Below the pieces are notes generated by a model. That model was not told the origin of the DNA. It made no database searches and saw nothing but the letters and a program-made list of their open reading frames with translations. A stretch of DNA of 64,000 nucleotides from Doryteuthis pealeii (Eukaryota > Mollusca > Cephalopoda > Myopsida > Loliginidae), in assembly GCA_023376005.1 (NCBI GenBank), contig CM042143.1:78685778-78749777 (forward strand), given 5' to 3'. Below, piece after piece: positions 1 to 10,334 of the stretch; the first letter of the stretch is position 1; every line of letters begins with the position of its first letter. A program made the translations under genes and the position numbers.

Positions 1-230
1 CTCTTTTCTCCCTTTTTCTTTCATCTTTGTTTAATGGTGTCCACTTCCATTATTCCCAAATTTCTTCTTATTCTTCTTTTCTCCAAGTGTTCTTATTTCT
101 TCCTGATTCAGTAGTTCTATTCCCTCCGCTGTTTTTTTTATCACGAGCATGGCCCACTTGTCAATGCCGAATTTCATTACCATATCCTGGCTGTATATTC
201 TTATGGTTTGTCGTATAAGGTTTCCAGTTC
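1..230 (-). mobile_element. R4/Dong-like LINE copy B, internal piece running off the window
   Basis: Read on the minus strand, this stretch matches the start of the better copy at 331-1782. Both encode an IYSQD segment followed by a KFGIDK/EFGIEK-type motif and AMLVIK, the part of a reverse transcriptase just after the catalytic aspartates. The upstream end stops at 230, directly against an (ATT)n tract. The rest lies left of position 1, so only about 75 codons are seen, with at least one frame break. Upstream RT motifs are absent, so it is a dead 5'-truncated copy. Insertion into TAA/ATT repeats is the known habit of the Dong lineage. Confidence 0.75.
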
Positions 231-275
<45 letters not shown>

Positions 276-330
276 CATCATCGTCATCAACATCATCATC
301 ATCATCCCCATCATCATTATTACTATTATT
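231..330. repeat. (ATT)n/(ATC)n tract between two Dong-like copies
   Basis: About 46 bases of ATT triplets grade into ATC, GTC and AAC variants. The tract is both the probable insertion target of the LINE on its left and the 3' tail of the LINE on its right (read as TAA/TGA on the minus strand). Confidence 0.95.
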
Positions 331-402
331 TATTCCTTTTGAGTTTTCACATCAGTGTTAGCTGATGGTCTTTCACTGGAGTCTGAGTGACAGCAAGTCT
401 CC

Positions 403-807
403 TCAGGTCTCCAGGACTCTTCTGAGTATTCTGGCAGATTGCAGCAGTGCAGTGTTCTGAATGGTTTCAATGCTTCCTCTGATTTCCAAACTTTCCAAAC
501 CCTTTTCCAATCCTTTTGGGACTGTTCCAAGTGCACCAACCACAATTGGTATCACTTTCACTTTCATATTCCATAACTTTTTCAGTTCTCTGGCAAGGTC
601 CAGATATTTGTCTATTTTTTCATTTTCCTTTAACTTCACCCTGTGATCTGCTGGCACTGCAAAATCCACCAGTTGACAAGTTCTTTCTTTTTTGTTTATC
701 AACACTAGGTCTGGCCTTCTTGCTGGGATAAGGTGATCCGTTTTTATTTCAAAGTCCCAGAGAATTTTGTGCGTTTTGTTCTCAAGAACAGATTCTGGTT
801 TATGCAT
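403..807 (-). pseudogene. Restriction-like endonuclease domain of the same LINE
   Basis: A 134-codon frame continuing the element after the frameshift. RRPDLVLINKKE, then CQLVDFAVPADHRV, then EKIDKY gives the spaced P-D, D and K residues of the PD-(D/E)XK-type nuclease that R2/R4-type LINEs use to nick target DNA. The C-terminal part (VPKGLEKGLESLEIRG, then ALLQSARILRRVLE) is the family's usual ending before the stop. The domain looks complete. It overlaps the upstream frame by about 60 bases because of the frameshift. Confidence 0.8.
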
Positions 808-1736
808 TTTGTTGTGTGGTCAAAATTTAATTTTTTGCATAATTTCCAGTGGATCACCTTCCCAACCCAGTCGTGTCTAGCTTTGTATTCTCGTTGTGCT
901 AGTTTGCTACATTCGCAGAGTATATGGTTAACAGTCTCATCTCTATTACCGCAAAGTCTACACTTACTATTCTGTTGGGTCTTATCAATTTTCGCTTTGA
1001 TGTAGTTTGTCCTTATGGCATTATTTTGTGCAGCAATTATAAGTGATTCTGTTTTCTCTTTGAGGTTTCCCTTTCTTAACCATGTCCAAGTCTTTTCATG
1101 TGCAACCTCTTCTATTTGTCGTTTGAAGCGTCCGTATAATTGTTTTTCTTCCCATTTTTGTTTTCTAGTCTTTGTTGTTTTTCTGTTTGTCCATCTGCCG
1201 TTTCTACTATTGTTGGCCGCCATAAGTAGTTTGTCTTTGCTTTTCCTTGTGTAATCTTCAAGTTGTTGGATTGTGGTTTCTACGCATTCCTCTATGTTGG
1301 CAAGACCTCTTCCCCCTTCCTTTCTTGACACATACAATCTATCTCTATCATCTCTAGGGTGGAGAGCCTTGTGCATGGTCATTAATTTTCTTGTCCTTTG
1401 GTCTATCTGTCTGAGTTCTTCTTTTGTCCATTTTAAGAATGGTCCTGAGTATCTTATAATGGTGACAGCCCAGGTATTAATTCCTTTGATCAGATTTCTG
1501 CTGTTAAGTTTCGTTTCCAGAAGTTTTCTAGTTCTCCTGAGATATTCTTTTTTAACTTTTCCTTTCATTTCTGCTTGCATGATATTGTCCGCTTCTAAAA
1601 TTCCTAAGTATTTGTAGCTTTCATTTTCATCAAGAGATTTTATAGTTTCCTGATTTGGCAGTTGTATTCCATTCATTAGTTTTCTTTCACCCCTTTTTAT
1701 TACAAGCATAGCACATTTTTCGATTCCAAATTCCAT
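744..1736 (-). pseudogene. RT thumb and CCHC zinc knuckle of a Dong-like LINE
   Basis: A 330-codon open frame. Residues 1-15 hold the FGIEKCAMLVIKRG motif that follows the RT active site, and YKYLGIL near residue 42 is the primer-grip motif. A long basic region follows. The knuckle is CRLCGNRDETVNHILCEC (C-x2-C-x8-H-x4-C), with KLAQREYKARHDW after it. The last roughly 20 residues are out of frame: the true continuation lies in the overlapping frame 403-807, so one frameshift near 800-810 separates the knuckle from the endonuclease. The frame has no start context and is simply what remains after 5' truncation. Confidence 0.8.
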
Positions 1737-1783
1737 CCCTATATCCTGGCTATATATTCTAATATCCTGGCTATATATTCTAA

Positions 1784-1941
1784 ATTACTATTATTATTAT
1801 TATTATTATTATTACTATTATTATTATTATATTATATCATCATCATTATTATTATTATTATTATTAACATTACTACTACTACTACTAATACTATTATTAT
1901 TATTATTATCATCGTCATCAACATCATCATCATCCCCATCA

Positions 1942-1981
<40 letters not shown>
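1784..1981. repeat. (ATT)n/(ACT)n/(ATC)n compound microsatellite
   Basis: About 200 bases of ATT triplets with ACT and ATC variants, abutting the truncated 5' side of the Dong-like copy A. It is a plausible pre-existing TAA-type target. Confidence 0.95.
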
Positions 1982-1982
<1 letters not shown>

Positions 1983-2700
1983 GGTGGTGGTTGGATACTT
2001 CCGTTAAATTTTATCCTTTTTTGTTATTTTTATGTCCATGTTTATTTTCAAGAAGACTTTATGAACCGGACAGAAAGAAGTACAAATAGAAAACGAAATA
2101 AAACTCGTATAAAAAAAAGTACAGAGTTAGCCCAAAAGATGGCGGTAGTTTCGTATTCACTTTCTTCTCAAAAGATAAGCGTGTTTTATATTTGCTGTTG
2201 CTCTTCTTCAATGTTATCATTTTTATCACTCTCTTTTTTTTTCGTTCCACCTTCCAATTTTCTATTATCAAAAGAGTTTGTTATTTATTTTGTTTTGGGT
2301 TTTACTTTTGTTTTGTTTGTTTGTTTGTTTTTTGTAGGGGGTTGTTAGTTTTTGTTTGTTTTTTGTTTTTTTGTTTGTTTGCTTTTTTCTTTTTCTTTTC
2401 TTTTTTTTTTTTTTTTTTTTCGCGAGGGTTAAGAAGTTTTGATGCTTGGGCAGTCATGGCGTTCGGGCGTCATTACCCAGCCAATAGTGACAAATTACGG
2501 AAAATCCTTCAGCTATAACTGGTCGCTGGGGGTCATGACCCTCATTTCTTGGGACCATATGAAGACTCTTGTCTTTTTTAGATGTAGCGTTGTTTCTTAA
2601 CCGAATTATTTTCGAAATATGACGGTGGAGGGTACTGGCGCGCACTTTTTTTTATCGCTAATAAATTTTCTTTCTTTTTTTCCTTAAACCTTTTCATGTG
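1982..2700. other. AT-rich spacer with T-rich runs; no gene seen
   Basis: Contains TTTG-rich and poly-T runs (2280-2420) and a more complex stretch at 2440-2645 around a small minus-strand frame (MRASTLHRHISKIIRLRN...). I recognise nothing in that frame. No repeat family seen elsewhere in the window matches it. Confidence 0.5.
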
Positions 2701-2718
2701 TATAGGATGTTATGATGC

Positions 2719-2750
2719 ATGTGTGTGTGTATGTGAGTGTGTGTGTGTGT

Positions 2751-2785
<35 letters not shown>
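2719..2785. repeat. (GT)n microsatellite
   Basis: Alternating GT with occasional AT steps, ending in TGTGTGTGTGG. Confidence 0.97.
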
Positions 2786-2786
<1 letters not shown>

Positions 2787-3181
2787 TCATTACAGATAAA
2801 TACTAGAGGTAGATAATTATTAAAACATACATCATACAAATATATCAACGTAAGAAAACGAGGTTGATATGCTGGGCGAATTTTATGTATCTTTTGTAAC
2901 GAAGGAAGGAAAGGCTAATACATTCATATATATATCTGTTTGTTCCTGTACCAAGCTATCTATTATTATACAAAAGCTGAGTAAATCAATGATTTTTTGC
3001 TAAGGCTTTTTTCCTATTTAGTTTAATGACACAAAATACATCCCAAAATATTCCTTAGTTTTGGGATTAAGATTATGTTTGAAAAATCCCTTTTATTTGA
3101 TTGTAATCAATCGTAATTTGCAATTAAGTAAAAAACTCCCAGGTTTCTTAATTCCTATTCTGCCTGTCACCCCCCATAAAC

Positions 3182-3203
3182 ACCACACACACACACACAC
3201 ACA

Positions 3204-3252
<49 letters not shown>
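3182..3252. repeat. (CA)n-(TA)n compound microsatellite
   Basis: CACACA run to about 3204, then pure alternating AT to 3252. The same purine-pyrimidine pairing recurs at 10.9, 25.4 and 39 kb. Confidence 0.97.
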
Positions 3253-3254
<2 letters not shown>

Positions 3255-3259
3255 ATTAA

Positions 3260-3940
3260 CTACTCTTTATATATATATTAGTTTTCTCTGTGATGTAAAG
3301 AAAGATAGATTGGAGAGTGTGAGTGGTTGATGAACTTATTCGTATGTTAGTTTTCAGCAGCTAACGGCTGACTAATATAAAAGATGGGTCATTTTTACTC
3401 AATCGCAAATTTTAGCAAAATGATTTTAATGTTGTTGTTTTTTTTAAATATTTCTCGGTTTATTTTTTTAATTTAGTTCGTTTTGCAAACTAACTTTCTT
3501 CCCTGTCATAATTATCTACCCTGAGCTCAATAGGTGACACAACAGGTTACGTTTTTTCTAGTATATGTATATATGCGATATTTTGTGTGAGTATGTATCG
3601 TGTCCAGACAAAAATCTCCGCACGGCAAAAACTCCAGACGGAATCGCAAAGTACGTCAAAAATCCTTGGTTAAATTAACATATTTAATTATTTGCTTACC
3701 AAATTTCCCCCCATGACTGTACCAAATTTTCTAGATATATTTACCTGTATCTATTCACCTCAGAACTCATTCTATTCAAATAAAGTCATATTATTATTGT
3801 AATCTGAATCGTTCTTCTCAATTATAATGAATAACCATCAGTTTTTGTAATTTGTTTGTGCAATGGTGAGAGAGACGCTATGAGCGGTTTAAATCAGGCA
3901 AATAGTTAAGTAATTGGTGACATTATTATTATTTCACTCT
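3260..3940. other. AT-rich spacer without recognisable feature
   Basis: Low-GC sequence with T-runs and short hairpins. I see no long reading frame, terminal repeat or match to the families defined elsewhere here. Confidence 0.5.
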
Positions 3941-3944
3941 TTTA

Positions 3945-5590
3945 GAAATTTTCACACCCGCCTTGGCTGGTGGTCTTTCGCAAGAGGCTGAGTGACAGCA
4001 AGTCTCCTCAGGTCTTCAGTATTCTTCTGAGTATTTTAGCTGATCTTAATAATGCTGCTGTTATTCTTACTATGATTTCCAATTCTGTTTTCTAAAATAC
4101 ATACACTTTTTGACAGCAATAACTGGTGGCTTCCACTGAAGTCCAAGTGGCAAGAAGTCTCCGTGCCTCTCGTGGACTGTTCTCAGTATTCTCATCGATT
4201 TCGACAGTGATTATTATTTTTTCCTTCAGTGCGAGTTTTTCACACCGGTTTTTCACTCCAATACTCTTCTAAGTGTTCTAGTTCATTTTAACATTGCTGT
4301 GGTCTGGATAGATGTCGATTCTTTCTCTGATCTCCAGTTCACCGGGTCTCTTTTTCGCGTCTTTGGGGACGTTTCCAAGAGCACCAACTACAATTGGTAT
4401 CACCATCACCCACATGTTCAACAGTTTTTAATTTCTCTGGCAAAATCCAGGTATTTGTCTATCTTTTCGTTTCCTTTTAATATCACTCTGTGGTTCGCTG
4501 GAACGACAAAATGTACTAGATGAAAAGTTATTTTTTCTTGTTAATCAACATTAGGTCTAGTCTTCTTGCTGGGATTTTGTAATCCTTTTTGTTAGAATCC
4601 GTGTCGCCATTGTAAGGATTCAGTTGTTGTGTTGTTGTTAACAGAATCCTGTAGGTTTCCTCTGTAATATATAAATCAAAGTCTGTAGTGTTCCTTGTAA
4701 TATATAAATCAGACGTCTGTGGTTAGCCTCTGGTGTTAATCCAAAGATAAGTCTTCCTGAAAGTTCAACCAGCAAGTGATTGAGCACAACGCGAATGATC
4801 TTAAATACTTTCTATCCTCTTATCTTATAGGTCAATTTCTACCGCAAATGGCTGCTACTGTTAATAAAGTCCATAAATAGAAGTAACGATTTTGTTTACA
4901 TCTTACACCATGATATAGTTATTTACTAATCTTAGATATGGCACAAGGCCAGAAGTATTGGGGTGCCCAGTGAGAATAACTCCAAATTTGTAGTGTTCCT
5001 TGTAATATATAAGTCTGATGTCTGTGATTAGCCTCTGGTGTTAGTTCAAAGATATGTCATCCTGGCAGAAAGTTCAACCAGCAATTGATTTGAGCACAGT
5101 GCAAACGATCTTGAATGCTTTCTATCTTCTTATCTTATTGGCCAATTTCTACCGGAATTACTGCTACTGTTTGAAAAGTTCATAAATAGAAATGACGATT
5201 TTACTTACATCTTATACCTAGATAATTCAACACTTTTTATCTCAAAGACTCAGAATTTTTTATGAGTCCATTTTGTATGACATATTCTGGTTTGTGCATA
5301 TAACATTTGTCAGAATGACCAAACTTTAATCTCTTATCCAGTCATGCTTTCTCTTGTATTCCTTCTGTGCCAGTTTGCTGCGTTCGCTTAGTATGCGGTT
5401 AACTATTTCAATTATGTCACCACATAAACTACACTTGCTATAAGTATGTGTATTATCAATTTTTGCTTTGACGTAACTTGTTATTATGATACTATGTTGT
5501 TTTGCTATTAAAAGAGATTTAATTTCTCTCTTAAGGTTCCCTCTTCTAAAACATGCCCAGGTCATCTCATGTACATACACTTTTAACAAT
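3945..5590 (-). mobile_element. Old Dong-like LINE 3' region, fragmented and split by an insert
   Basis: Between 3945 and about 4215 are two or three degenerate restatements of the element's 3' end (the GCTGAGTGACAGCAAGTCTC region). From 4228 to 4575 the endonuclease segment is recognisable on the minus strand. It resumes at 5225-5590, where a frame (about 5326-5589) restates the knuckle and flanks as CSLCGDIIEIVNRILSE and KLAQKEYKRKHDWIR. The knuckle histidine and last cysteine are replaced, so it is dead. The missing middle is interrupted by an unrelated insert at 4576-5224. Confidence 0.7.
4576..5224. mobile_element. Insert with two ~230-bp direct repeats (TRIM-like candidate)
   Basis: A block inserted within the Dong-like remnant. 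It has two diverged direct repeats at about 4684-4909 and 4989-5219, both starting near TGTAGTGTTCCTTGTAATAT and ending near a TTACATCTTA motif. They are separated by about 80 bases that include a GGCACAAGGCCAGAAG motif seen in other repeats (29245, 30010, 56840). A CTTTTT string borders both sides and may be a target duplication. Two terminal direct repeats with almost nothing between them suggest a miniature LTR-type element, but a plain tandem duplication inside an unknown insert fits as well. No coding capacity. Confidence 0.4.
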
Positions 5591-5754
5591 TAACAGTTAA
5601 GTTTCTAATTCATTGCTAAAGAAATTGAAAATACATTGTTGAAGAAGTTGCTAATACATTGCTAAAAAAACTAATTCGGCAATATTTTAGCAATTAATCC
5701 AATGCTAAAGAAGTTGCTAATACACTGCAAAATGCTTCATTTTCAGCTTCAGAC

Positions 5755-6063
5755 TTGACATATTTAGACCAAAGATTAATATGCCCTGAGTATGACGCTA
5801 AACAGCATCTAGTGGTGAAATTCCAATTCTGGAGCTCTGGGGAATATGGAGTATCCCTTTATCGCCATTACTCCTAGGTCCACTCTGACTCGGAGTTGTA
5901 GTACCTATTAGGGTCCCGTCTATAGGTTAAATTGGTTAAAAATGAGTATTAAATATGTTTTAAAAGATTGAGTTTGAAAAAAATTGAATACTCATCAAGA
6001 AGGCATAAAATAAAATGTCTTCGGAATAAAATAACCCAACGGTTGACATGCCGTAAAATCCAA
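5755..6063 (-). repeat. Unclassified GGTTGG-start repeat, copy 1
   Basis: One of at least eight copies of a non-coding interspersed repeat. Read on its plus orientation it opens with GGTTGGTTGGATTTTACGGC, followed by GACGTTTTATTT, a lysine-rich-looking AT segment, ACCTAACAGGTACTACCA and GGACCTGGGAGTAATGG. This copy is inverted and covers the first ~300 bases. No terminal inverted repeats or tRNA boxes are visible. Confidence 0.7.
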
Positions 6064-6086
6064 TCAACCAAAGATTAATATCAATA

Positions 6087-6585
6087 CAAATTAGAATATT
6101 AGTATTATCTGGATTATTCGGACAATTGTTCTCATCTTCATTGTTATGTGTTCAACGTTTCGGCCGATGTTCCCTCCGGCCTTCTTCAGGTATTTCTTGT
6201 CGGATTCGGGAACTTTCTCGGGCTCGGGAACCTTCTTTTCGGACTTGGGAACCTTCTTGTCGTAATCGGGAACCTTCTTGTCGTAATCGGGAACCATCAC
6301 GAAACTTTGAATCTAACCCTTTATTCAGTCCACGGGTATACTGTTCTCAATCCGCTAACCATAGCTGGGGTACATGTGTTAAGCTGTGTTAATCATTATT
6401 CTATATTACTGCTACCCCTGACCAGGATTGAACCTGCAGTCTAGAGATAGCTGTCTTAGAACTGTCTTAATCTAACTCCTTTATCCACTAGGCTATGTGT
6501 CCAATCGGCCGAAACGTTGTACAAATAACAATGACAATAGTCCGAATAATCCAAATAATACTAATTATCAAGCCTCATCTCAAAA
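6087..6585 (-). mobile_element. tRNA-headed SINE with a hammerhead-like tail (SINE-H copy 1)
   Basis: On the minus strand a tRNA-like head (6415-6503) has box A TAGCCTAGTGG and box B GGTTCAATCCT. About 200 bases of body follow, then a 21-bp tandem repeat (6203-6300, reading VPDYDKK per unit in one frame), then CTGAAGA, a GGCC-paired stem and GAAACG (6157-6189), the strand pattern of a hammerhead core. The outer ends are inverted copies of each other: AATCCNNATAATACTAAT-type sequence at 6087-6120 and 6540-6580, so the unit is also fold-back. The start and end of the element are approximate. Confidence 0.6.
6203..6300 (-). repeat. 21-bp tandem repeat inside SINE-H
   Basis: Four to five units of a GGGAACCTTCTTGTCGTAAT-type repeat. 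The minus frame reads VPDYDKKVPDYDKKVPKSEK. The period is a multiple of three, so the frame stays open, but no longer ORF contains it. Confidence 0.8.
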
Positions 6586-6599
6586 ATTCCTAGAAATTA

Positions 6600-7045
6600 G
6601 AATATAAAACGGAACATCATGTAGGTATTGAGTTAAAGTGAAGGTTAAAAAGCTTATCTGGCAATAAAATGAATTCGTTCCTCACGAGAGCTTCAAGACT
6701 TTAAGCTAGACGTATTCATGTTACCAATGTTTAGTAATTATCTATAGTATTATTGCTATTTATCATAACACATGATTTCAAAATTAGTTTACAACGGCCT
6801 TACCCACCTATGTTTAATTTTTGAGGCTGTATCTCCCCGGGGATGTTTTTTCTCCAGTTAATTTATTTTAGCATTAAAATGAATAGGCTACTCATTTCAA
6901 AGTGTCAACTCACAATCTGTAATCTCCTTCTCTTTCCCCTTTCTCATTTCTTCGTATCCTCACGGTTCCTCGCCTTTGTAGCCACTATTTTCTTTGTTCA
7001 CAACACATACACACACAACCAGATGAAATTAATCTCACCAAGATA
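6600..7045. other. Spacer, no recognisable feature
   Basis: Mixed AT-rich sequence. A short frame at 6843-7112 only runs into the following (GT)n tract. Nothing recognised. Confidence 0.5.
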
Positions 7046-7046
7046 C

Positions 7047-7319
7047 AAATGTGTGTGTGGTGTGTGTGTGTGTGTGTGTGTGTGTGTGGCAAGATACAAA
7101 TGTTTTGTATAATAGTTACATATGTCTAGGACCCTATTGTGTGTGTATGTGTGTGTGCGAGTGTGTGTGGTAAGAGTACTGCTGGGCCTTATTGTGTGTG
7201 TGTGTGTATGTGTGTGTCTGTGGTAAGAGTACTGCTGGGTCTATTGTGTGTGTGTATGTGTGTGTGTGTGAGTGTGTGTGTGGTAAGAGTACTTCTGGGT
7301 CTTATGTGTGTGTGTGTGT

Positions 7320-7358
<39 letters not shown>

Positions 7359-7370
7359 CAAGAATACTTT
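7047..7370. repeat. (GT)n arrays in a ~60-bp higher-order repeat
   Basis: Four (GT)n blocks separated by near-identical linkers of the form GTAAGAGTACTGCTGGGTCT or GCAAGATACAAATG. The microsatellite and linker appear to have duplicated together. Confidence 0.9.
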
Positions 7371-7446
7371 TGGGGTGTGTAATTATCCGTTACCAATAGT
7401 TAATCCCACGCCTGAGTTTTATTGTTTTCGTATTTCAATAAGCCTT

Positions 7447-7480
7447 GCCTGATTATGACAGAGTAGTCTGTCGAAACTCG
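7447..7480 (+). ncRNA. Decayed hammerhead-like motif
   Basis: CTGAT, then a perfect GACAG/CTGTC stem, then GAAACTCGATC. This resembles the motif at 19727, but the core G and A after CTGAT are lost and stem III no longer pairs. A relic at best. Confidence 0.3.
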
Positions 7481-7859
7481 ATCAAGCCTCTAAAAAATTA
7501 AGGGCATCCTACAGTCCATTACATATAAGAAATATTTAGTCATTTGTGCAAAACACGTTAAAATATCTGTATTCTTTCTATGCATTTACGTATGTAACTT
7601 TATTCTATTTATTCTTGTATATTTCGTTTTTTGAGTGTTTTTGTTTGTTTGTTTGTAATTGTTTATTTGTATGTTTTTCTTTTATTTATTTATTTATCTA
7701 TTTATTTATTTTAATGCAGAGTCCTGACACAACTAAACTAACCACAGAAAATGACTCACTCACTAACAATGGCGTGCAAGTTTAGTCTGTTTATCATTAC
7801 ACTATGCAAGGCAACCCTGTGAGGCATAGAATACGACTCCATCCTCTGCAGAGGGATAA

Positions 7860-8035
7860 AAAAAACCTCCACCCAAAAAAGGAGAAGTCCTATGTATGAC
7901 ATTAATCTGCATCTGGTGACGAGGATCAAGTTATGCAATATGGGGAATGTGAAGTACCCTTTTATTGGCATTACTCCCAGGTTCACTCGGTAGGATCTGT
8001 TTGGGTCCTATCTATTGGTGAAATAGACTTGTTAA
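7860..8035 (-). repeat. Unclassified GGTTGG-start repeat, fragment
   Basis: Internal part only: GGAATGTGAAGTACCC, then TTGGCATTACTCCCAGGTTC, then GGGTCCTATCTATTGGTGAAAT. It matches the equivalent region of the copies at 5755 and 28860. Confidence 0.6.
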
Positions 8036-8342
8036 AGAATTATTCGTATTAGATAGGAATATTTGATACCACATGTCAGTGTGCAAATTATTTGCACTAT
8101 GAATAGTTACTACAATTGATTATTATTATTTTCGTCTAGTTGCCATGTTGGATCTTCACTTCTTCTTCTTTTTCTACTGCGGCCATGATCGTCTACGTCT
8201 TCTTTACTTGTTTGGTCGGACATGTTGTCTCTCCTAACTTGTTGCTTCTTTCTACTTGTCTGGCCGGTCTTCTAATTAAGGGCTTGCGTTTAAGTCATCT
8301 AATAAATAATCAACAAGACTCATGGCTTTGATTTTTTCTGAA

Positions 8343-8669
8343 TACAAGGTGTGTTATAAAAGTGCCGAGTTTGAAGCTGTATTTACCAAGATAGAAATGA
8401 ACAATGAATGGAACGTTGATTTTTTTTTTCAGAATACAAGCGATGTCATAAAAGTGCCGAGTTTGAAGCTGTATTTATCAAGATAGAAATGAACAATGAA
8501 TGGAACGTTAATTCTTTTCAAAATACAAAGTGTGTCATAAAAATACCGAGTTTGAAGCTGTATTTACCAAGATAGAAATGAACAATGAATGGAACGTTAT
8601 TTTTTTCAGAATACAAGGTGTGTCAAAAAGTACAAAAAAAACTCGATACTTTTTGACACACCTTGTATA
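8343..8669. mobile_element. Mariner-end MITE cluster, three tandem units plus inverted end
   Basis: Three ~91-bp units, starting near 8345, 8433 and 8526, each begin with an ACAAGGTGTGTCA-type end and run through TTTGAAGCTGTATTTACC to a GAATGGAACGTT string. A final ACAAGGTGTGTCAAAAAG at 8617 meets its inverted copy ending at 8669. The terminal motif is repeated at seven places in the window and resembles mariner inverted repeats. No transposase is present. Confidence 0.75.
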
Positions 8670-9060
8670 ATACGATCATTAAATCATGATAGATTACTCC
8701 CAGTTTAACAACATTTTCGCCTAACGGACTACGACTTTAACGCAGAGACTAAGTTAACTGTAATAGATAGAATTGAAAGAAAAACATATCTAATAACATC
8801 ACATTAATGCCAGAAACCTATGAAGATTGATGGATATTATGTCTTGAAGCCCTAACTATAAAAGCACTAAACAACAAATCAAACCACCCAAAAACCACAA
8901 CATTTTTATTTTTCATACGATACACCCTTTTATGTATGGGCTGTAAAATAGTCATTATTTTTTTTAATAAACTAAAAGATATACACCAACATCGAATAAT
9001 TAGAATCATATTCTCATTACTTTTTATAGACTTATTTTTTTTAATACATTTTCGACAAAT
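8670..9060. other. AT-rich spacer, no recognisable feature
   Basis: No repeat family or plausible reading frame recognised. Confidence 0.5.
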
Positions 9061-9062
9061 AC

Positions 9063-9440
9063 AATGGTACCTTGACTTACGAGTTTAATTCGTTTCGTCA
9101 CTCAATTTCCTCGTATATCAAATCTATTTTTACCATTGAAATATACTGAAATGCCATTAATCCGTTCCACGACCAACACCCCCAAAAAACACCCAAATTT
9201 TTTGTTACAATTTTTTAATAAGAAAAACAGCAGTGTATTTTACAAAGAAACATAATAAAATAGAATGTCATGAATTAAAGGCTGTTATATGTTTTAATGT
9301 TTATTTTTTATGAATTATAATTTTCTTTGGCGAAATAAATTTGGAAAATTAAATGATTTTGGTGAACTTATTAACAAAACTGTATCTATAGCTCACTAAT
9401 ATCTCAAATTTTAATTCTCAACACAAAGCAACGTGCTTTA
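9063..9440. mobile_element. CAGTGGTACC MITE, right end missing
   Basis: Starts at TACAATGGTACCTTGAC and runs colinear with the complete copy at 18028-18477, through the CCATTAATCCGTTCCA, TTTTCTTTGGCG and CTCAAATTTTAATTCTCAAC landmarks. The right terminal inverted repeat is not found. Confidence 0.7.
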
Positions 9441-9503
9441 TTAGTACATTGTTCTAGTAAAAATCGCACTACGATGTTCTGCTTTCACGGGGTACGATTG
9501 CAT

Positions 9504-9740
9504 ACAAGGTGTGTCAAAATGGTATCGAGATTTTTTTGTAATTTTTGAATTCTGAAAAAAAATAACGTTCCATTCATTAATTTTTCTTTCAGAATACTAT
9601 GTGTGTCAAAAAAGTACTAAGTTTAAAGCTGTATTTACCAAGATAGAAATTAAGAATGAATGGAACGTTATTTTTTTTTTTTTAGAATGCAAGGTGTCTC
9701 AAAAAAAAAATCTCGATATTTTTTTACATACCTTGTATAT
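9504..9740. mobile_element. Mariner-end MITE
   Basis: ACAAGGTGTGTCAAAATGG at the left and a degenerate inverted end (TTTTTTACATACCTTGTAT) at the right. Internal TTTAAAGCTGTATTTACCA and GAATGGAACGTTA segments are shared with the 8343 cluster. Confidence 0.7.
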
Positions 9741-9889
9741 CTATGTATTGGCACTTCTTTGCGGAATAAGACAATCTCCTTGATTAGCTGAGAGTTCCAT
9801 TGGGAATGTGTGACTGCTCAGGCCAATTATATCTTTGAAAGCCCTATTGTAAGTTTGACAAATAAGTTAATAGTCTATTCCGTTGAAAT

Positions 9890-9893
<4 letters not shown>

Positions 9894-9931
<38 letters not shown>
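9894..9931. repeat. (AT)n
   Basis: Pure AT run ending at the truncated 5' boundary of an RTE-like LINE piece. Confidence 0.97.
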
Positions 9932-9933
<2 letters not shown>

Positions 9934-9934
<1 letters not shown>

Positions 9935-10334
9935 TGAGATAAAGCGACAATTCTTCCAAGCTGTAGTCGAATCAGTGCTACTGTATGGCTGCACCACTTG
10001 AGCTAGATGAGAACCACACAAGGATACTTCCTGATGCCTTGAAGAAACACCCACAAGAAAGCAACAGTACGTTCACTTGCTCTTATCACATAAACCATTC
10101 AAGTTGAACAAGATATGCTGGACATTACTGGAGAAGCAAGGACGAACTCATGTGACGTTCTCCTATGGACACATAGACATGAATTAACCAATGTAGGCCG
10201 TCCAGCAAAAACTTACATCAAACAGTTCTGCACGGATGTTGCATGCCATGGATGACCTGCCAGGGGATATGGATGGTTGGTGAGAGAAAGTCATGGGTAT
10301 CCGTGATGTCGGTGCGACATGATGATGATGATGA

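Larger units (their letters stand above)
331..1782 (-). mobile_element. R4/Dong-like non-LTR retrotransposon, 5'-truncated (copy A)
   Basis: On the minus strand this element runs from the end of the RT domain through a CCHC zinc knuckle and a PD-(D/E)XK-type endonuclease to a short 3' UTR and TAA/TGA repeats. It is flanked on both sides by (ATT)n. The 5' edge carries a 21-bp direct duplication at about 1741-1783. The order RT, zinc knuckle, restriction-like endonuclease and the TAA context are diagnostic of R2/R4-type LINEs, with Dong the TAA-specific lineage. The catalytic RT core is missing and the ORF is frameshifted, so it cannot move. Shorter copies of the same 3' region recur near 4, 16.8 and 17.6 kb. 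Confidence 0.85.

Noticed and set aside
6091..6300. Minus frame with VPDYDKK repeats as a protein
   Set aside because: The repeat is a 21-bp tandem inside a tRNA-headed SINE; the frame has no other support and is not kept in the other copies.
7047..7370. CRISPR-like array
   Set aside because: The spaced repeats are (GT)n with duplicated linkers in a eukaryotic context; there are no unique spacers.
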